Assembly (NCBI GenBank): GCA_023136735.1 | Contig: JAGLQQ010000034.1 | Coordinates: forward strand, 1 to 5,265 | Source: Candidatus Omnitrophota bacterium | GTDB lineage: Bacteria > Omnitrophota > Gorgyraeia > B26-G9 | Direction: 5' to 3' | Length of the DNA stretch: 5,265 nt | Shown here: piece by piece, positions 5,257-5,265 of the stretch | Numbering within the stretch: position 1 is the first letter of the stretch | Layout of the letters: every line of letters begins with the position of its first letter | The notes under the pieces: model-generated | Seen by the model: only the letters and a program-made list of their open reading frames with translations | Told to the model about the DNA's origin: nothing | The model's database searches: none | Translations under genes and position numbers: made by a program

Positions 5257-5262
5257 AAGAGG
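5257..5262 (+). promoter_or_regulatory. Possible ribosome binding site of a gene starting beyond the window
   Basis: AAGAGG sits 3 nt before the window end on the plus strand. If a start codon follows within about 10 nt, another gene lies downstream of the palindromic element. This cannot be seen here. Confidence 0.25.
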
Positions 5263-5265
5263 TAA

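Overview
The window is a 5.3 kb piece of AT-rich bacterial DNA with strong Shine-Dalgarno sites (AAAAGGAG type) and sigma70-like promoters. I cannot place the organism firmly. An uncultured Gram-negative-type bacterium, for example from the Omnitrophota or a neighbouring candidate lineage, is a guess from the mix of genes: a PIN-PhoH protein, small polytopic membrane proteins, a secreted multi-EF-hand protein, a clostridial-looking ThiM and a palindromic repeat of a style I remember from environmental genomes. UGA and UAG both act as ordinary stops here.

Layout. Positions 1-887 (minus strand) hold the first two thirds of a PIN-PhoH ATPase/RNase, cut by the window edge. A divergent promoter region (888-1066) separates it from two plus-strand genes for small integral membrane proteins: a 168-aa polytopic protein of the TMEM198/DUF4203 type (1067-1573) and a 129-aa protein with a soluble helical head and two membrane helices (1609-1998). 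A well-formed promoter (2011-2039) then leads into a decayed signalling gene. This is a response-regulator receiver domain with a +1 frameshift in a poly-A run (2095-2332), joined by an apparent internal deletion to the second half of a c-di-GMP phosphodiesterase EAL domain (2319-2687). Next comes an intact exported 178-aa PsbP/DcrB-like protein (2720-3256). A small membrane-protein gene ruined by two stops and a frameshift follows (3266-3548). Then come a secreted protein with five canonical EF-hand loops (3639-4214) and, 25 bp later, hydroxyethylthiazole kinase ThiM (4240-5043). Downstream of thiM lies a 121-bp palindromic element (5112-5232) with 10-bp perfect terminal inverted repeats and a 5-bp ACTTA direct repeat on both sides, which looks like a non-autonomous transposable element (MITE).

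How it fits together. There is no single pathway. The intact genes cover RNA metabolism (PhoH), envelope or membrane functions of unknown detail, extracytoplasmic Ca2+ binding, and thiazole salvage for thiamine. The middle of the window (about 2.0-3.6 kb) is an islet of gene decay, with two broken genes around one intact exported protein. The most checkable novelty is the MITE-like element. The five-EF-hand exported protein next to thiM is the most unusual intact gene. I do not see a convincing new multi-gene system.
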